Below, in pieces: positions 52,687 through 61,422 of a stretch of DNA of 64,000 bases; the stretch's first letter is position 1; each line of letters starts with the position of its first letter. The translations under genes were made by a program, and so were the position numbers. Where the stretch lies: the NCBI RefSeq assembly GCF_002940945.1, contig NZ_PNFV01000006.1, forward strand, positions 59,892 to 123,891, written 5' to 3'. This DNA comes from Limosilactobacillus pontis. GTDB lineage: Bacteria > Bacillota > Bacilli > Lactobacillales > Lactobacillaceae. A model generated the notes under the pieces. It was not told the origin of the DNA, ran no database searches, and was given only the letters and a program-made list of their open reading frames with translations.

Positions 52687-54672
52687 TTGGACTTACTATT
52701 GGGGGTTATTTTGTTACTGACCACAGTCGTCGTGGCTAACATCATTTATTTGATCTATCCGAAGGTCCCGCTCTCGATTTATCAGATCACTGCTGGGATC
52801 CTGCTGGCCAGCCTGCCCACCCCGACGACCAACTTCACTATGCATCCCGAACTCTTCATGATGGTGATCATTGCACCATTGATGTTCAACGACGGGCAGA
52901 ACCAATCATTCCATTACCTATCACGCAACTTTCGATCAATTCTATCAATCACGGTCGTCCTGGCCCTGGTAACGGTCATTATCGCTGGTACCGTCTTGCA
53001 CCTAGCACTGCCACAGACCTTTCCCTTTGCCCTGGCCTTCATGATTGCTGCAATCATCACGCCAACAGATGCAGTAGCGGTTAAGTCGATCACCGCGAGT
53101 ATGTCGGTCCCCGAAAACGTTAATGGCGCCCTGGAATACGAGTCGCTCTTCAATGATGCTTCCGGGATTGTCCTCCTTGATCTCGCCCTGGCTGCCTACC
53201 AATCTGGCGACTTTTCGATTGGCCACGGCCTATGGATCTTCATCTACGTCTTCTTTGGGGGAATCATCTTTGGGGGGATTCTTGGTAGCCTCCTGATTAA
53301 ACTACGGATTGATCTGATGCGGTCCCACGTCGATATTAGCTCAATCGTTATCCCAATTAACGTCATGACGCCGATCGTCATCTATTGGTTAGCTGAAGAA
53401 CTCCACTTTTCCGGTATCCTGGCTGTTGTAGCGGCTGGAGTCGTTCATAGTATTCTCTACGACCGGCTCCGTCTGACCTCCACTAAGGTTCAGATTGCCA
53501 CTACCACCACCTGGACGATTATCAGCGACGCCTTAAACGGGCTAGTCTTCGTTCTGCTCGGTGTCCTCCTGCCCCAGGTCCTCAAACGTACCAGCCTGGC
53601 TAACCTGGGCCGGTTGTTCGTTATCTCCCTAGTTCTCTACCTGATTATGACCTTCCTACGCTACTGCTGGGTCCGCTTTCGACTGGTCAAGATCGACTCG
53701 ACGACTGACCGTCTCAACCGTGACAGTGTCTTAATGGCTATCGGCGGCATCCACGGAACGATCACCCTGTCGCTGGCCTTCTCACTACCAGTGATGATTA
53801 ATCACCATGCCTTTGCCTTTCGGAACTCGATGATCCTGATTGCAGCAATCGTAATTCTGATTAGTCTCTTAGTCGGGGCAATCGGTTTTCCAATGCTCCT
53901 GCCAGCTAAGACGCAAAATTACACCCCGGCTGAATTCCGCCAACAACTTATTGCTACCGTTCAATATGCCCTCAATCAGTTGCGCACCCAGACTAAGCCT
54001 TCCCGAGAACAAGCAGTCGTAATCGACCAGCTCAGTACTCAGATGAATCAGTACCACCAGTTCAATCAGCAATACTATAATCAATTGATGAACCGGGCAC
54101 ACAAGGTTGAGATGCAAACCCTGGATCGCTTAAATGGAGAAGACGCTATCACTGATCGCGAGGCTAATTTCTACGCACAATTCGTCAGTCACTCGATCCT
54201 GCGGAATAATCAGCACGGTTTTCTGGAATACTTCCAGTTTCTGTGGCACCGAATCAAGTGGCATCACTTACGCCGAAAGCACCTCCACCATCACCTCGCT
54301 GCTAATCCCCAACTACCTGTAGACCCTCAGCAACCCCTCTTGGCGGTTAAGCAGCAGCGTCAGGCAATCCTAAAGGTCCTAAAAGTTGTCACCAAAAAGG
54401 TTGAAGCTTACCTGCAGTCCGTTGAAAATACCGAAAACGCCAATGAAGTTGCCCTGGTTCGCCGGGTTTACCTCCAGCAAGTTCAGCTCTTTAGCCAAGG
54501 ACAAGATCTCGATGCCGATCTTATTACTGGACTCTTCATTGAGGCCTTTCAGTGGGAACACAGCTTCGTCCAAGAACGCTTAGCCAGCGGACAGCTTTCA
54601 CAAGAGTTAGCAAACGCCCTCAACGAGCAGATCTCGACCGACGAGCTTGTCTATGCCCAATCCTTGGATTAA
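52687..54672 (+). CDS. CPA1-family Na+/H+ antiporter
   Basis: 661 residues. Twelve or so helices include the ion-binding TPTDAVAVKSI (about 138) and FNDASGIVLLDLAL (about 158), the signatures of CPA1 (NhaP/NhaK-like) exchangers. The last about 250 residues are a cytoplasmic, Gln/His-rich helical domain (MNQYHQFNQQYYN, HHLRRKHLHHHLAANP). TTG at 52687 is preferred: AGGTGGTG ends 6 nt before it, whereas GTG 52675 and 52678 fall within that site. It exports Na+ or K+ in exchange for H+. Confidence 0.85.
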   Translation: MDLLLGVILLLTTVVVANIIYLIYPKVPLSIYQITAGILLASLPTPTTNFTMHPELFMMVIIAPLMFNDGQNQSFHYLSRNFRSILSITVVLALVTVIIAGTVLHLALPQTFPFALAFMIAAIITPTDAVAVKSITASMSVPENVNGALEYESLFNDASGIVLLDLALAAYQSGDFSIGHGLWIFIYVFFGGIIFGGILGSLLIKLRIDLMRSHVDISSIVIPINVMTPIVIYWLAEELHFSGILAVVAAGVVHSILYDRLRLTSTKVQIATTTTWTIISDALNGLVFVLLGVLLPQVLKRTSLANLGRLFVISLVLYLIMTFLRYCWVRFRLVKIDSTTDRLNRDSVLMAIGGIHGTITLSLAFSLPVMINHHAFAFRNSMILIAAIVILISLLVGAIGFPMLLPAKTQNYTPAEFRQQLIATVQYALNQLRTQTKPSREQAVVIDQLSTQMNQYHQFNQQYYNQLMNRAHKVEMQTLDRLNGEDAITDREANFYAQFVSHSILRNNQHGFLEYFQFLWHRIKWHHLRRKHLHHHLAANPQLPVDPQQPLLAVKQQRQAILKVLKVVTKKVEAYLQSVENTENANEVALVRRVYLQQVQLFSQGQDLDADLITGLFIEAFQWEHSFVQERLASGQLSQELANALNEQISTDELVYAQSLD

Positions 54673-54685
54673 GCAAGTCACGGCT

Positions 54686-54742
54686 CTAAGGACAAAAAAT
54701 GTGGATACTGAGAAGAATATTTTTTCTCAGTATCCACATTCC
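54686..54742. terminator. Bidirectional terminator
   Basis: AATGTGGATACTGAG / CTCAGTATCCACATT, a perfect 15-bp stem with A/T-runs between convergent genes. Confidence 0.9.
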
Positions 54743-55099
54743 TTATATCAAAGTTACCAACAAGGCAATGACGGCCGGTAACAGCTGAACCAGCCAGATC
54801 TTCCGAGTCGCCGTCAGTCCGCCGTACAGGGCCACAACGATGATAAAGCCTAGTAATAGACGGATAATAGTAACTAGGACTGGCCCGTGGAAAAGCCAGA
54901 AGCTGATGATCAGCAGGACGCCCAGCATCCCGTTATAGATTCCCTGGTTTGCCAGGGCAACACGGGCCGGGCGTTGTTTAACATACTCCAGCGGCATGTC
55001 GAAAGCCTGAGCCTGCTGGGTTGGTGTACCAAACATCTCTAGGAACATTATTCCCAGGTGCTCGATCGCCACTATCAGGACTAAAATCATTGTTATCAT
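54743..55099 (-). CDS. DUF1304-family membrane protein
   Basis: 118 residues, four helices. VLIVAIEHLGIMFLEMFGTPTQQAQAF at the N-terminus and NQGIYNGMLGVLLI are the family pattern. Function unknown. Two close ATG codons (55099 and 55090) both have usable ribosome sites. It lies 13 bp downstream of the hydrolase gene in one transcript. Confidence 0.8.
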   Translation of the reverse strand: MITMILVLIVAIEHLGIMFLEMFGTPTQQAQAFDMPLEYVKQRPARVALANQGIYNGMLGVLLIISFWLFHGPVLVTIIRLLLGFIIVVALYGGLTATRKIWLVQLLPAVIALLVTLI

Positions 55100-55112
55100 C
55101 CTTTAATCCCCC

Positions 55113-56081
55113 CTATTTCACGTACTTCGCTAGAAATTCCTGAATATGGTGCGTGTAGGTCTGTGGACAATGAGCATAGGAATCCGCATGCTTGGCACCT
55201 GGTACAACCCACAACTGCTTGGGCCCTCGGGTAGCGGCGTAGTTCTTGTAGACCATCTTCGTTGGGACGAAGGTGTCCTCGCTACCGTGGATAAATAACA
55301 TCGGTCGGGTATTGTTGTGCAGCATCTTTAGTGAATCGGCTTCGCCAGTGAAGAAGCCGTTTTGAATACGATTAACCCCGCTCAGAATGGCAATCAGCGG
55401 ATAACGCAGGACAGTAGGAATATGGTATAGCTTGCCTGCCTCATGGTTCAACTCGGCGTTCAGACTCGTATATCCGCAGTCCTCAACGAATGCCTTGACC
55501 TGGTGGGGCAGTTTTATTCCACAGGTCATCATCGTGGTGGCCCCACCCATGCTAGTTCCGAAGATGACAATCTGGCTATGAGTACCATCCTTGGTAATCA
55601 GTTTGTTGGCCCACTTACGGACGTCATAACGTTCAGGCCAGCCGTAGCCGATGTATTTACCCTGACTTTGGCCATGTGCCCGAGCATCAGGAAGCAGAAC
55701 ATTATAGCCCAGCTGGTGGAACATTGCCGCATAGGCGCCCATATCCTCCTTGCGGCCCATAAAGCCATGCAAGACAATAACACTCTTGGTGGTCTCGTGA
55801 GCAGCTGGAATATAATCGGCCACGAGCTGGTAGTGCTTGTGGGCCGATTCCATAACCCAATGCTGCTTCTTAGCGTGTTGAAACCAGATCTTCTGGTGAT
55901 AGAGCGGATCATTTCGACTAATCCGCGACGACGACTGGTGGATGAAGTCCTTGTGACTCGGTACCATTGCTACTGTGAAGAAATAGTATCCCGCAATAAG
56001 CATGGCAACCACAATAACACTGATGATCCCAATCAGCCAGTTTCTAAAATAATGACTCTTTTTCTTTACAGCTGTGCTCAA
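55113..56081 (-). CDS. Membrane-anchored alpha/beta hydrolase
   Basis: 322 residues. One N-terminal helix (WLIGIISVIVVAMLIAGYYFF) places the domain outside the cytoplasm. VIVLHGFMGRKEDMGAY gives the oxyanion region, GTSMGGATTMM the nucleophile Ser, LFIHGSEDTFVP the Asp and PGAKHADSY the His. It belongs to the esterase/lipase-like FrsA/DUF-type lineages common in lactobacilli. Substrate unknown. First gene of a pair with the DUF1304 gene. Confidence 0.83.
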   Translation of the reverse strand: MSTAVKKKSHYFRNWLIGIISVIVVAMLIAGYYFFTVAMVPSHKDFIHQSSSRISRNDPLYHQKIWFQHAKKQHWVMESAHKHYQLVADYIPAAHETTKSVIVLHGFMGRKEDMGAYAAMFHQLGYNVLLPDARAHGQSQGKYIGYGWPERYDVRKWANKLITKDGTHSQIVIFGTSMGGATTMMTCGIKLPHQVKAFVEDCGYTSLNAELNHEAGKLYHIPTVLRYPLIAILSGVNRIQNGFFTGEADSLKMLHNNTRPMLFIHGSEDTFVPTKMVYKNYAATRGPKQLWVVPGAKHADSYAHCPQTYTHHIQEFLAKYVK

Positions 56082-56216
56082 TTTAATTAACCCCGTGTTG
56101 CTTTTTTAGATAATGCGATTAGTTTAGCACACTTTCTGTTACTTTGTATACCGTTTTCCCTGTCATTCGGCGTCGGCAATGGTAAAATAATAGTGATACA
56201 GTAAGGAAGTGAGCAC

Positions 56217-56630
56217 ATGTTTCCAGAAAGACTGCGCGCTTTACGTAAGGGCCAGAAAATTACACTAAAAGAATTAGCAAATCACCTCAACGAGCACCTG
56301 GGACCAGGAGAAAAGCCCAACACCGCCTCACAGATTGGCAACTGGGAGCGGGGTATCCGGACCCCATCCTACATCGAGGCCCGTAAGCTCGCCGAGTTCT
56401 TCAACGTGAGTCTTGACTACCTGACGGGGAAGACCGACCGAAATGACTTTGACCTCGCCAAACTTTTCTTTTCTAACAAGGACCTCCTGTTTAACAACAC
56501 GGTGTTGTCTAGCGACGATCGTTATGAGATCTTCCAACTGATCGATGGCTACCTCAAGGGGCGAACCAACCGACATGACACTGATAAATTCTACGGTAAG
56601 CAGGAGCAACTCGATCTTAAGCTAAAGTAA
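56217..56630 (+). CDS. XRE-family helix-turn-helix regulator
   Basis: 137 residues. Residues about 1-70 form the HTH_3 domain (RLRALRKGQKITLKELANHL, then TASQIGNWERGIRTPSYIEARKLAEFFNVSLDYLTG). The remainder is a small helical region with no known sensor. ATG at 56217 follows AAGGAAGTGAGC. The next gene, a methyltransferase, starts 9 bp later with its own site, so the two are an operon. Confidence 0.83.
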   Translation: MFPERLRALRKGQKITLKELANHLNEHLGPGEKPNTASQIGNWERGIRTPSYIEARKLAEFFNVSLDYLTGKTDRNDFDLAKLFFSNKDLLFNNTVLSSDDRYEIFQLIDGYLKGRTNRHDTDKFYGKQEQLDLKLK

Positions 56631-56639
56631 GGAGCTACC

Positions 56640-57497
56640 ATGAATCCAAAGAAGTTAAAAAAACTCAAAAAACGGGTCAAAAAGGCCCAACAGGCGGTCC
56701 ATCAGGATCCATACATCAGCGAGTTGACCCACGATCGCGACCTCTTCGACAACTTTCCCGAGGTTAAGTACCTGATCAACAACGCCCTAGAGAGCGACCG
56801 CCTGTTAAAGAACGGCCTTCTTCCCCAACCGTTGCCGACCCTCCTCCTGCCCGACGATATCCAAGACACAATCTTCAAACAGGTCAATCGTCAGTACCCC
56901 CAGGGTGATCCACGAGGCGACCAGCTATGGAACCGGTATAGTGCCGCCCTACCGAAACTAGACCGGGCTCTACGCAACTTCCGAGACTATCTTGAAAACA
57001 CCTATGGAATGTGGTCTTATGTCAACGCACCGTTTGCCAAGGCCCTGGCCGATTATCTCAATGGGGCTCCGGTCCTCGAGATCATGGCTGGCAATGGTTA
57101 CATTTCTAAGGGATTACGTAATAACAATTCTAATCAGCGGATCTTTACCACCGATAGCCAGGCCTGGACTAAGGAAAACGAAACCGGTAAGCACCCTGTC
57201 ACCGCGATTGAGAAACTTGACGCCATCAACGCCATCAAGAAGTATGGAGACCAGGTCGACTACGTTATTATGTCCTGGGCCCCAGACAAGGGCGAGACTG
57301 ACTGGGACGTTCTCCAACTTCTCCGCCGTGACTACCCGGACATTAAGTTCCTAGTCATCGGCGAGAAGGACGGTGCTACCAATTCCAAAAAATTCTGGCA
57401 GGAAGCCCAACTCAGCCAGGACAAAGAACTCCAAAAAGTCAACCAACAGTTGCATTCATTTGACCTGATTGACGAACAGATCTACTTAGTCAAATAA
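56640..57497 (+). CDS. Class I SAM-dependent methyltransferase-like protein
   Basis: 285 residues. An N-terminal basic coil (KKLKKLKKRVKKAQQ) precedes a helical region. The SAM-binding motif I reads APVLEIMAGNGYISKGL (about 145), with TTDSQAW at motif II and YVIMSWAPDKGE at motif IV. The target (nucleic acid, protein or small molecule) is not evident. Coupling to the XRE gene suggests that they work together or are coregulated. Confidence 0.7.
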   Translation: MNPKKLKKLKKRVKKAQQAVHQDPYISELTHDRDLFDNFPEVKYLINNALESDRLLKNGLLPQPLPTLLLPDDIQDTIFKQVNRQYPQGDPRGDQLWNRYSAALPKLDRALRNFRDYLENTYGMWSYVNAPFAKALADYLNGAPVLEIMAGNGYISKGLRNNNSNQRIFTTDSQAWTKENETGKHPVTAIEKLDAINAIKKYGDQVDYVIMSWAPDKGETDWDVLQLLRRDYPDIKFLVIGEKDGATNSKKFWQEAQLSQDKELQKVNQQLHSFDLIDEQIYLVK

Positions 57498-57532
57498 ATT
57501 GGTTTAGCTAACAGAATATTTTCAAAATCATC

Positions 57533-57580
57533 ATAATGGTCAGGACCCAAAACGCTTTTACGATCCTGACCATTTTTTAC
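57533..57580 (+). terminator. Terminator after the methyltransferase gene
   Basis: AATGGTCAGGA / TCCTGACCATT followed by TTTTTTAC. Confidence 0.9.
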
Positions 57581-57676
57581 TGGTATTATTGGTCTAATTC
57601 GTTTAAACTATGATGAGTTTGAAATCTTTTGGAAAGGAAATTCGACGGCTGGACTGTCTGTCGATCGGTTGCAATT

Positions 57677-58843
57677 ATGAAATATCGTCTGCAAGCAATT
57701 CTCTTTGTCTTCGTTGCCTTCATGCTCGGCTGCAACGAGTACATGATCGTTGGGGTTCTCCCCGACATCGCTCACGAATACCATGATTCACTCTCCCGAC
57801 TGGGGCTGCTGGTAACGGTCTTCGCTCTGATCTATGCGATCTTCACCCCAATTATCACCTCATTTGCTAACCGTTGGCGCCGGCACCACGTTTTGCTGTT
57901 CTTGATGCTGGTCTTCTTCGTTGGCAACACCTGGTCTGCCATGGCAACTAACTTCTACTCTCTTCTTCTCTCACGGATTTTGACCGCCACCGTCGCCGGG
58001 GCAATCATCTCGATGGTCCTGGTGATGGCCAGTTTCGTCGCTCCACGGGAGAAACGTGCCAGTCTAGTGTCCTGGGTCTTCGCTGGTTTTAGTATTGCTT
58101 CGGTCATCGGTATCCCGATCGGCACCATCATCAGTACCACTTTTTCCTGGCACGATAGTTTCTGGATGATTTCCGGACTGACCATCATTGTCTTCGCCGG
58201 TCTAATCTGGCTGGTACCACGAGATACCCCACAGTTCAAGAGCACCCTCAATAAGCAGTTCAGCCTCCTCAAAGATATCCGGGTTCTGCTGGGCGTGGTC
58301 TTCATCGTGGCAGTCTGTGCGGCTGATTACACTATCTACACCTATATCCGGCCACTGATCACCACTGAGATGGGCTTTGATAACACCTGGCTGAACTGGT
58401 TGCTTTTCGGGATGGGTATTTTCTTCATCATCGGTAATAAGTTCGGTGGCTACCTGGCTGATCGGGGTGGCGTCCACCGGCTCGGGAGCATCTACATTGC
58501 AATGACCATTCTCTACATTGCCTTTGGTCCCCTGCTGAGTTTCAAATGGCTGGCGATCATTGTTGTCGCCCTGCTCTGCGTGGCCTTCTCCTGTTACGGA
58601 TCCTCTACTCAGCTGATGTTCCTCGACATCGCTGAAAAAGACTACCCGCAGTCCCTTGACCTCGCCTCATCGTTAAACTCAATCTTTGCCAATATTGGAA
58701 TCTCCCTGGGTTCTTTCACTGCCTCGACTGCGGTTCAGTTCACCACCCTGAACCACCTCGGCTACGTTGGCGCCGTCTACGGGATCCTGGCTACCGTTCT
58801 GATCATCGTTCTCAGTAAGAAGTACACTGGAATGCGTTATTAA
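57677..58843 (+). CDS. MFS transporter, DHA1-like (AraJ type)
   Basis: 388 residues with 12 helices. GCNEYMIVGVLPDIAHEYHDSLSRLGLLVTVFALIYAIFTP is typical of the AraJ/YdhP exporter branch, with RILTATVAGAIISMVLVMASFVAPREKRASLVS as motif-like segment of the third to fifth helices. Substrates are drugs or metabolites; unknown. ATG at 57677 lacks a Shine-Dalgarno site; GGAAAGGA lies 36 nt upstream, and an in-frame TTG at 57629 overlaps it. The start is therefore uncertain. Confidence 0.82.
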   Translation: MKYRLQAILFVFVAFMLGCNEYMIVGVLPDIAHEYHDSLSRLGLLVTVFALIYAIFTPIITSFANRWRRHHVLLFLMLVFFVGNTWSAMATNFYSLLLSRILTATVAGAIISMVLVMASFVAPREKRASLVSWVFAGFSIASVIGIPIGTIISTTFSWHDSFWMISGLTIIVFAGLIWLVPRDTPQFKSTLNKQFSLLKDIRVLLGVVFIVAVCAADYTIYTYIRPLITTEMGFDNTWLNWLLFGMGIFFIIGNKFGGYLADRGGVHRLGSIYIAMTILYIAFGPLLSFKWLAIIVVALLCVAFSCYGSSTQLMFLDIAEKDYPQSLDLASSLNSIFANIGISLGSFTASTAVQFTTLNHLGYVGAVYGILATVLIIVLSKKYTGMRY

Positions 58844-58872
58844 TGGACTGAAGCAACAGTCCTTAATACTAA

Positions 58873-58917
58873 ACAAAAGAGACCTTCAGCATATGAACGC
58901 TGAAGGCCTCTTTTTAT
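58873..58917 (+). terminator. Terminator after the MFS gene
   Basis: GAGACCTTCAGC / GCTGAAGGCCTC stem followed by TTTTTA. The stretch 58918-59059 holds nothing recognisable. Confidence 0.88.
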
Positions 58918-59059
58918 AGGAACCCATGAGTTAGTTCTGACGCACCCCGTTTTATTTCCCAGGAAATGCTTTTCTTGATCCAAGCTAACTATTTGATTCA
59001 GTCAGCCTCAATCCTTGTTTTTCTCAGGATGATTAAGAAAACTACAATATCAATATAAC

Positions 59060-59243
59060 AAAAAGCGCGACACCTATTATGGTGTCGCGCTTTAGCGTGT
59101 ATTGATATTATCTCAGGCAGGCGACGATGTCCACTTCGTCACCAACCAGGCACCCCACAATCCGGTGGGTTAACGTGCCTCACATATCGAAAAAGCAATG
59201 GCAGCAATTTGGGTCGCTACCAGACCTCTCGACTCATCGCACC
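59060..59243 (-). ncRNA. Candidate stand-alone small RNA, about 184 nt, 6S-like
   Basis: Minus-strand transcription unit with promoter TTGCGT (59276-59271), 17-bp spacer, TAGAAT (59253-59248), and an intrinsic terminator GCGCGACACC / GGTGTCGCGC plus TTTTT (59093-59060). Inside, the 5' end GGTGCGATG (59243-59235) pairs with CATCGTCGCC (59129-59120) with one bulge. The far end is a hairpin GGCAC-CCCAC / GTGGG-GTGCC (59179-59149). Closing stem, large inner region and apical stem in about 184 nt resemble 6S RNA. No credible protein is encoded. The class assignment is inference. Confidence 0.55.
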
Positions 59244-59279
59244 TTGTATTCTATAACATCTCGCCTAGAAACGCAAACC

Positions 59280-59738
59280 TTAGGCACGGTTCTCCATTAC
59301 GGCAGCCAAGTGGTCCGCTAGCCAGGGCTGAAGCTTATCCACTAAGGCACTGGCAGGCTGTCCCTGGTCAGTTTCATTAGCTAATTCGTCGATCCGTAGC
59401 CCAGACTTATTGACATCATCGCTTTCCAGCACCATATAAAGGTTAACCGGGTAGGTTGGGCCCTCGTCAAGGAGCTTGGGATCCAGACGTTCAGCTTCAT
59501 CCATCGGTATATTGATCAGGTTATTCTCTAATCGGAAGTTGACAGGATCGCCCTTTTTCATCCGGACATTGAACCGGTACTGGCCGAGATAGCCTTTGTT
59601 GAGTTGTTCCTGCATGAACTCAACTGCCGTCGTCAGGGCCTTCTTCTGCTGAGTCTGAGATGCCGTCTTGTCAGCATCTTCAGTCTGAACCTTGTTGTCA
59701 GCTATCATCTTGAGATAATCATCGACTGTTAACTTCAT
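59280..59738 (-). CDS. Hypothetical protein, 152 aa
   Basis: Not recognised. Mixed alpha/beta soluble protein: a helical N-terminus (DYLKMIADNK, then a Gln-rich segment), a beta-rich centre (QYRFNVRMKKGDPVNFRLENNLINIPM) and a helical end. No signal peptide. Its start overlaps the stop of the upstream membrane protein gene by 4 bp, so the pair is co-translated. The candidate small RNA begins right behind it. Confidence 0.65.
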   Translation of the reverse strand: MKLTVDDYLKMIADNKVQTEDADKTASQTQQKKALTTAVEFMQEQLNKGYLGQYRFNVRMKKGDPVNFRLENNLINIPMDEAERLDPKLLDEGPTYPVNLYMVLESDDVNKSGLRIDELANETDQGQPASALVDKLQPWLADHLAAVMENRA

Positions 59739-60145
59739 TTATTCTTCGCCTTCTTCATCAACTTCTCAATCCGTGCCTTCGTATAGTCAGACCGTTGCTT
59801 AACCCCGTAGTAGATACCTGCAGCGCCAAGCAGGATCCCAATAATGCTCAGAGCCTCAATCATCAAACCATAGGCACTGGTCCGCGGTGTCACCGTCTGA
59901 AAGGTGGCTAGACTAGCGATTGCAAAGTAGAGGTTTACCAGGATAGTGGCGTACCCGCAGAATCGCATCTTGACCAAGGCCAGGGCGTTGACAATCACTG
60001 CCAAGACGATAAAAAGGGCCAGACGAGGCCAAACGTTACTGGCCAGCAGGGAGTGGCCGTGCTGGAGGAACATGATGGCATCGAGGACCAGGGCAACCAC
60101 CGCAGCAAATGACGTCACTATAATGACCTTTTCAGAATTTTTCAT
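59735..60145 (-). CDS. Hypothetical membrane protein, 136 aa
   Basis: Not recognised. Four hydrophobic segments (about 7-27, 40-58, 65-85, 95-112) followed by a basic cytoplasmic tail (KQRSDYTKARIEKLMKKAKNK). Start is preceded by AAAGCGAGTAATTAC. First gene of a pair with the soluble protein that follows; they may form one membrane complex, which is inference. Confidence 0.65.
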   Translation of the reverse strand: MKNSEKVIIVTSFAAVVALVLDAIMFLQHGHSLLASNVWPRLALFIVLAVIVNALALVKMRFCGYATILVNLYFAIASLATFQTVTPRTSAYGLMIEALSIIGILLGAAGIYYGVKQRSDYTKARIEKLMKKAKNK

Positions 60146-60237
60146 GTAATTACTCGCTTTCTATTGGCCAAATAAAAATAGGATGGCCACATTTCGTGTC
60201 TTGATCCTATTTTACTAAATATTCATGTAAAGCTCAA

Positions 60238-61251
60238 TTATACCAGGAGATCGGCAATCTGGTCGGTCGGGATCCCGGTAATGTACTGCTGGGTACCTGC
60301 CTCATCTAGGGCCTGCTTGATGGCGTCATGATTGTACTTGACACCCGTGAGCTTATCAGCCAGTTCCGTGACGTCCTTAGGGCCAAAGAAGTCACCGAAG
60401 AATTTAATATTCTTGATCACCCCATCTTTGACATCTAAGCGGGCATCGATTGTCCCCATATCAAAGTGCTTCCGTCGCTTGGTCGTGAACTCGGGATTCT
60501 TACCATAAACCCAGTCCCAGTTATTGTAGTACTGCTCATAGATCTTGTCGATTTGCTTCTGGTCTTCTGGCGTAACTACGTATTGCTTATCCTTAATCTC
60601 TTCCAGGCTGTCAACGTGGAAGAGGCCCTTAATCAAGTCATCACGGAAGGTTGGCACGTCAATGTCCTTGTATTCAGCACTCAGATATGGACGTAGGTTG
60701 GTAACCCGGGACCGAACGGATTTGATCCCCTTAGAGGCAATCTTGTCCTTGGCAACGTGCAATGCGTCAGCGACCACGCTCAAGTCAACGTCGAGCATTA
60801 ATGTTCCGTGAGAGAAGGTCTTACCGTTTCGGGAATACATGGCGTTGCCGGAGAACTTCTTACCATCGACTAAAATGTCGTTTCGGCCGCTGACCTCGGC
60901 CCCCGTAGCACCCATCTTTCTGAGAACATCGACGATCGGTTGGGTAAAGGACTTGAAGTCGCCAAATTCTTCGCTATCACTTGGGACTACGAAGCTGAAG
61001 CAGAGATTCCCCAGGTCTTGATAGACCGCTCCCCCACCGGACAGGCGCCGGGTAACCCGAATGTTATGTTCCTTGACATAGTCCTGGTTGATCTCCTCGG
61101 CAGTGTTTTGATTCCGGCCGACGATGATGCATGGCTCTTCGTAATAGAATAGGACCAGCGGCTCATCTCCGAAATCCTTATTATTCATCAAATACTGTTC
61201 TGTTGCTAGGTTCATCCCAATATTATGGGAAGTCATTGAAACATAACGCAT
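60238..61251 (-). CDS. lplA: Lipoate-protein ligase
   Basis: 337 residues. The lipoate/biotin ligase domain shows CIIVGRNQNTAEEIN, VTRRLSGGGAVYQDLGNLCFSFV (RRxSGGGAVYHD type) and DILVDGKKFSGNAM with the catalytic Lys; the C-terminal accessory domain (about 250-337) is present. It attaches lipoate to 2-oxoacid dehydrogenase or GcvH proteins. ATG at 61251 is used because AGAGGGG lies 6 nt before it; the upstream TTG at 61272 overlaps this site. Confidence 0.92.
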   Translation of the reverse strand: MRYVSMTSHNIGMNLATEQYLMNNKDFGDEPLVLFYYEEPCIIVGRNQNTAEEINQDYVKEHNIRVTRRLSGGGAVYQDLGNLCFSFVVPSDSEEFGDFKSFTQPIVDVLRKMGATGAEVSGRNDILVDGKKFSGNAMYSRNGKTFSHGTLMLDVDLSVVADALHVAKDKIASKGIKSVRSRVTNLRPYLSAEYKDIDVPTFRDDLIKGLFHVDSLEEIKDKQYVVTPEDQKQIDKIYEQYYNNWDWVYGKNPEFTTKRRKHFDMGTIDARLDVKDGVIKNIKFFGDFFGPKDVTELADKLTGVKYNHDAIKQALDEAGTQQYITGIPTDQIADLLV

Positions 61252-61381
61252 AGTATTGCCCCTCTTCTTCAAAACATATTGACAATTAAGTTACGTTTGT
61301 AGTGTATTCCTCTTGGTAACCGTTTTCAATAAATATGTCTTAAATGCGTGAATAATTATGTTAGGACCAGGCCAAAAACAT

Positions 61382-61387
61382 TATAAT
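61382..61387 (+). promoter_or_regulatory. -10 box of the usp promoter
   Basis: Consensus TATAAT at 61382-61387; the -35 is poor. The region between lplA and usp holds both divergent promoters. Confidence 0.5.
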
Positions 61388-61422
61388 AAGAGTAAATAAG
61401 TAAATTATAAGGAGTGTTAAAA

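Noticed and set aside
59127..59321. Plus-strand 64-codon frame in the small RNA region
   Set aside because: No ribosome site, overlaps the 3' end of the gene at 59280, and lies antisense to a transcription unit with promoter and terminator; it looks like a by-product of conserved RNA structure.
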